From CBDFJH01 sp965198095 (GTDB taxonomy: Bacteria; Latescibacterota; UBA2968; GCA-2709665), in the NCBI GenBank assembly GCA_965198095.1, contig OZ240239.1, positions 3,720,001 to 3,784,000 on the forward strand: 64,000 nt of DNA, in the 5' to 3' direction. The translations under genes were made by a program, and so were the position numbers. The notes beneath the pieces were generated by a model. The model did no database searches and was not told where the DNA came from. It was given only the letters and a program-made list of their open reading frames with translations. Within the stretch, counting starts at the first letter, position 1, and each line of letters opens with the position of its first letter. Positions 63,280 to 64,000 of the stretch are shown here, piece by piece.

Positions 63280-64000
63280 ATGGCCAAGTCGAAAGCAGCA
63301 CGCGCGTCGCTCAGACACGACCCGACCGCGCTCGGACGCGCCTTCAAGCGGCGTCTCAAGTCTCAAGACATCCTGCTGGGTGGCATGGTGGCTGAGTACC
63401 TTCGCCCATCGCTCGTCAAGCTCTACCGTTACGCCGGTTTGGACTTCATCTTCGTGGACAAGGAACACACCTTCTTCGACGGAAGCGAGATGACGGACTT
63501 CGTACTCGCTGCGCGGGACAATCAGCTGCCCGTGATCTCCAAGATCGGCGAGCTGAATCGGTTCGAGACGGCGCGCCTTCTCGAAGCCGGCGTCGTGGGG
63601 ATACAACTTCCGCGAACCGAATCGCGCGAAGAGCTCATGCGTCTGGTGGACTACGTAAAGTTCACGCCTGTAGGATCGCGGGCAGGGGCGCCGGGCTACG
63701 GAAACGTCGATTATCTTATGCCGGAAGACGGGAAGGCGTGGCTGGAGGAGGCCAACCAGTCGACGTTGATCGTGGCGCATATCGAGACCGAGCGCGGCCA
63801 CGAGAACGCGGAGGAAATCATTACGACGCCGCACGTCGACATGGTCTACGTCGGTCCTTATGACTTCTCGATCGCCATGGGGCATCCGGGGGATTATGAT
63901 CACCCTGCCGTGAAAAAGGGGATGCAGAAGGTTTTGGATCTCTGTCTCAAACACGGCGTGCCGTTCGGAACGACCGCATCCGGGCCGAAGGCCGCCGGGG
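63280..64000 (+). CDS. HpcH/HpaI aldolase family protein (3' end beyond window)
   Basis: The frame opens at ATG 63280 with GGAGGG just upstream and runs to the last base without a stop; 240 residues are visible. They include LKSQDILLGGMVAEYLRPSLVK (two pieces), DFIFVDKEHTFFDGSEM, LLEAGVVGIQLPRTES, IVAHIETERG and VYVGPYDFSIAMGHPG, the same scaffold as the divergent paralogue at 62348. The proximal motif reads VDKEH where the paralogue has IDLEH. It is cut by the window end. Confidence 0.9.
   Translation, partial: MAKSKAARASLRHDPTALGRAFKRRLKSQDILLGGMVAEYLRPSLVKLYRYAGLDFIFVDKEHTFFDGSEMTDFVLAARDNQLPVISKIGELNRFETARLLEAGVVGIQLPRTESREELMRLVDYVKFTPVGSRAGAPGYGNVDYLMPEDGKAWLEEANQSTLIVAHIETERGHENAEEIITTPHVDMVYVGPYDFSIAMGHPGDYDHPAVKKGMQKVLDLCLKHGVPFGTTASGPKAAG

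Overview
The window looks like a chromosomal segment of an uncultured, fairly GC-rich diderm bacterium. LptD, two SurA-type parvulins and FtsEX-EnvC indicate a Gram-negative envelope. DUF58/MoxR/DUF4159/DUF4175 clusters, three adjacent phytanoyl-CoA-dioxygenase-family genes, and CARDB/Calx-beta proteins with dockerin-like EF-hand pairs are a combination I associate with Poribacteria, Latescibacterota and other FCB-related lineages. That placement is an inference from gene content only. I saw no rRNA, CRISPR array, plasmid origin or phage module.

Layout. 1-338: the end of an unidentified gene. 338-848: one arm of a ~0.5 kb inverted repeat whose partner lies at 36109-36669. 918-6018 (minus): TPR protein, an exported 'asparagine synthetase B-like' protein, MoxR ATPase and DUF58 protein, tightly packed. 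6.0-21.9 kb: an accessory island with an HExxH peptidase, an IS630-type HTH fragment and two large paralogous CARDB/Calx-beta surface proteins. One of these is split by an out-of-frame tandem duplication, and a near-perfect sigma-54 promoter lies upstream of it. 21.9-34.4 kb (minus): DUF4175-like protein, DUF4159 protein, flippase, PriA, RodZ-like protein, Maf, Dtd and LptD. The island therefore sits between two same-strand blocks of one functional type and is flanked by short direct repeats.

34.5-35.6 kb: a sialidase-like Asp-box protein. 35.96 kb: tRNA-Leu(UAG) with a terminator, next to the second repeat arm. 36.8-42.0 kb: lysA-like decarboxylase and an Nramp-like transporter (plus); ketopantoate-reductase-like enzyme and homoserine dehydrogenase (minus). 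42.2 kb: tRNA-Asp(GUC) with a terminator. 42.4-51.5 kb: Mfd, three PhyH-family dioxygenases and a GH78-like alpha-L-rhamnosidase. 51.7-62.2 kb (plus): an envelope and division run with a parvulin lipoprotein, SurA, S4 protein, methyltransferase, FtsE, FtsX, EnvC-like amidase activator, NrnA-like phosphoesterase, ornithine-carbamoyltransferase-like enzyme, UDP-sugar dehydrogenase and UDP-xylose-synthase-like decarboxylase. 62.3-64.0 kb: two divergent HpcH/HpaI aldolases, the second cut by the window end.

Working together: SurA and LptD belong to outer-membrane biogenesis. FtsE, FtsX and the catalytically degenerate LytM protein form the classical switch for septal amidases. The sugar-nucleotide genes and the flippase point to surface polysaccharide. 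The rhamnosidase, sialidase-like protein, dioxygenases and aldolases suggest use of complex organic matter. The island proteins are exported and share an EF-hand-pair module, so they probably act at the cell surface.
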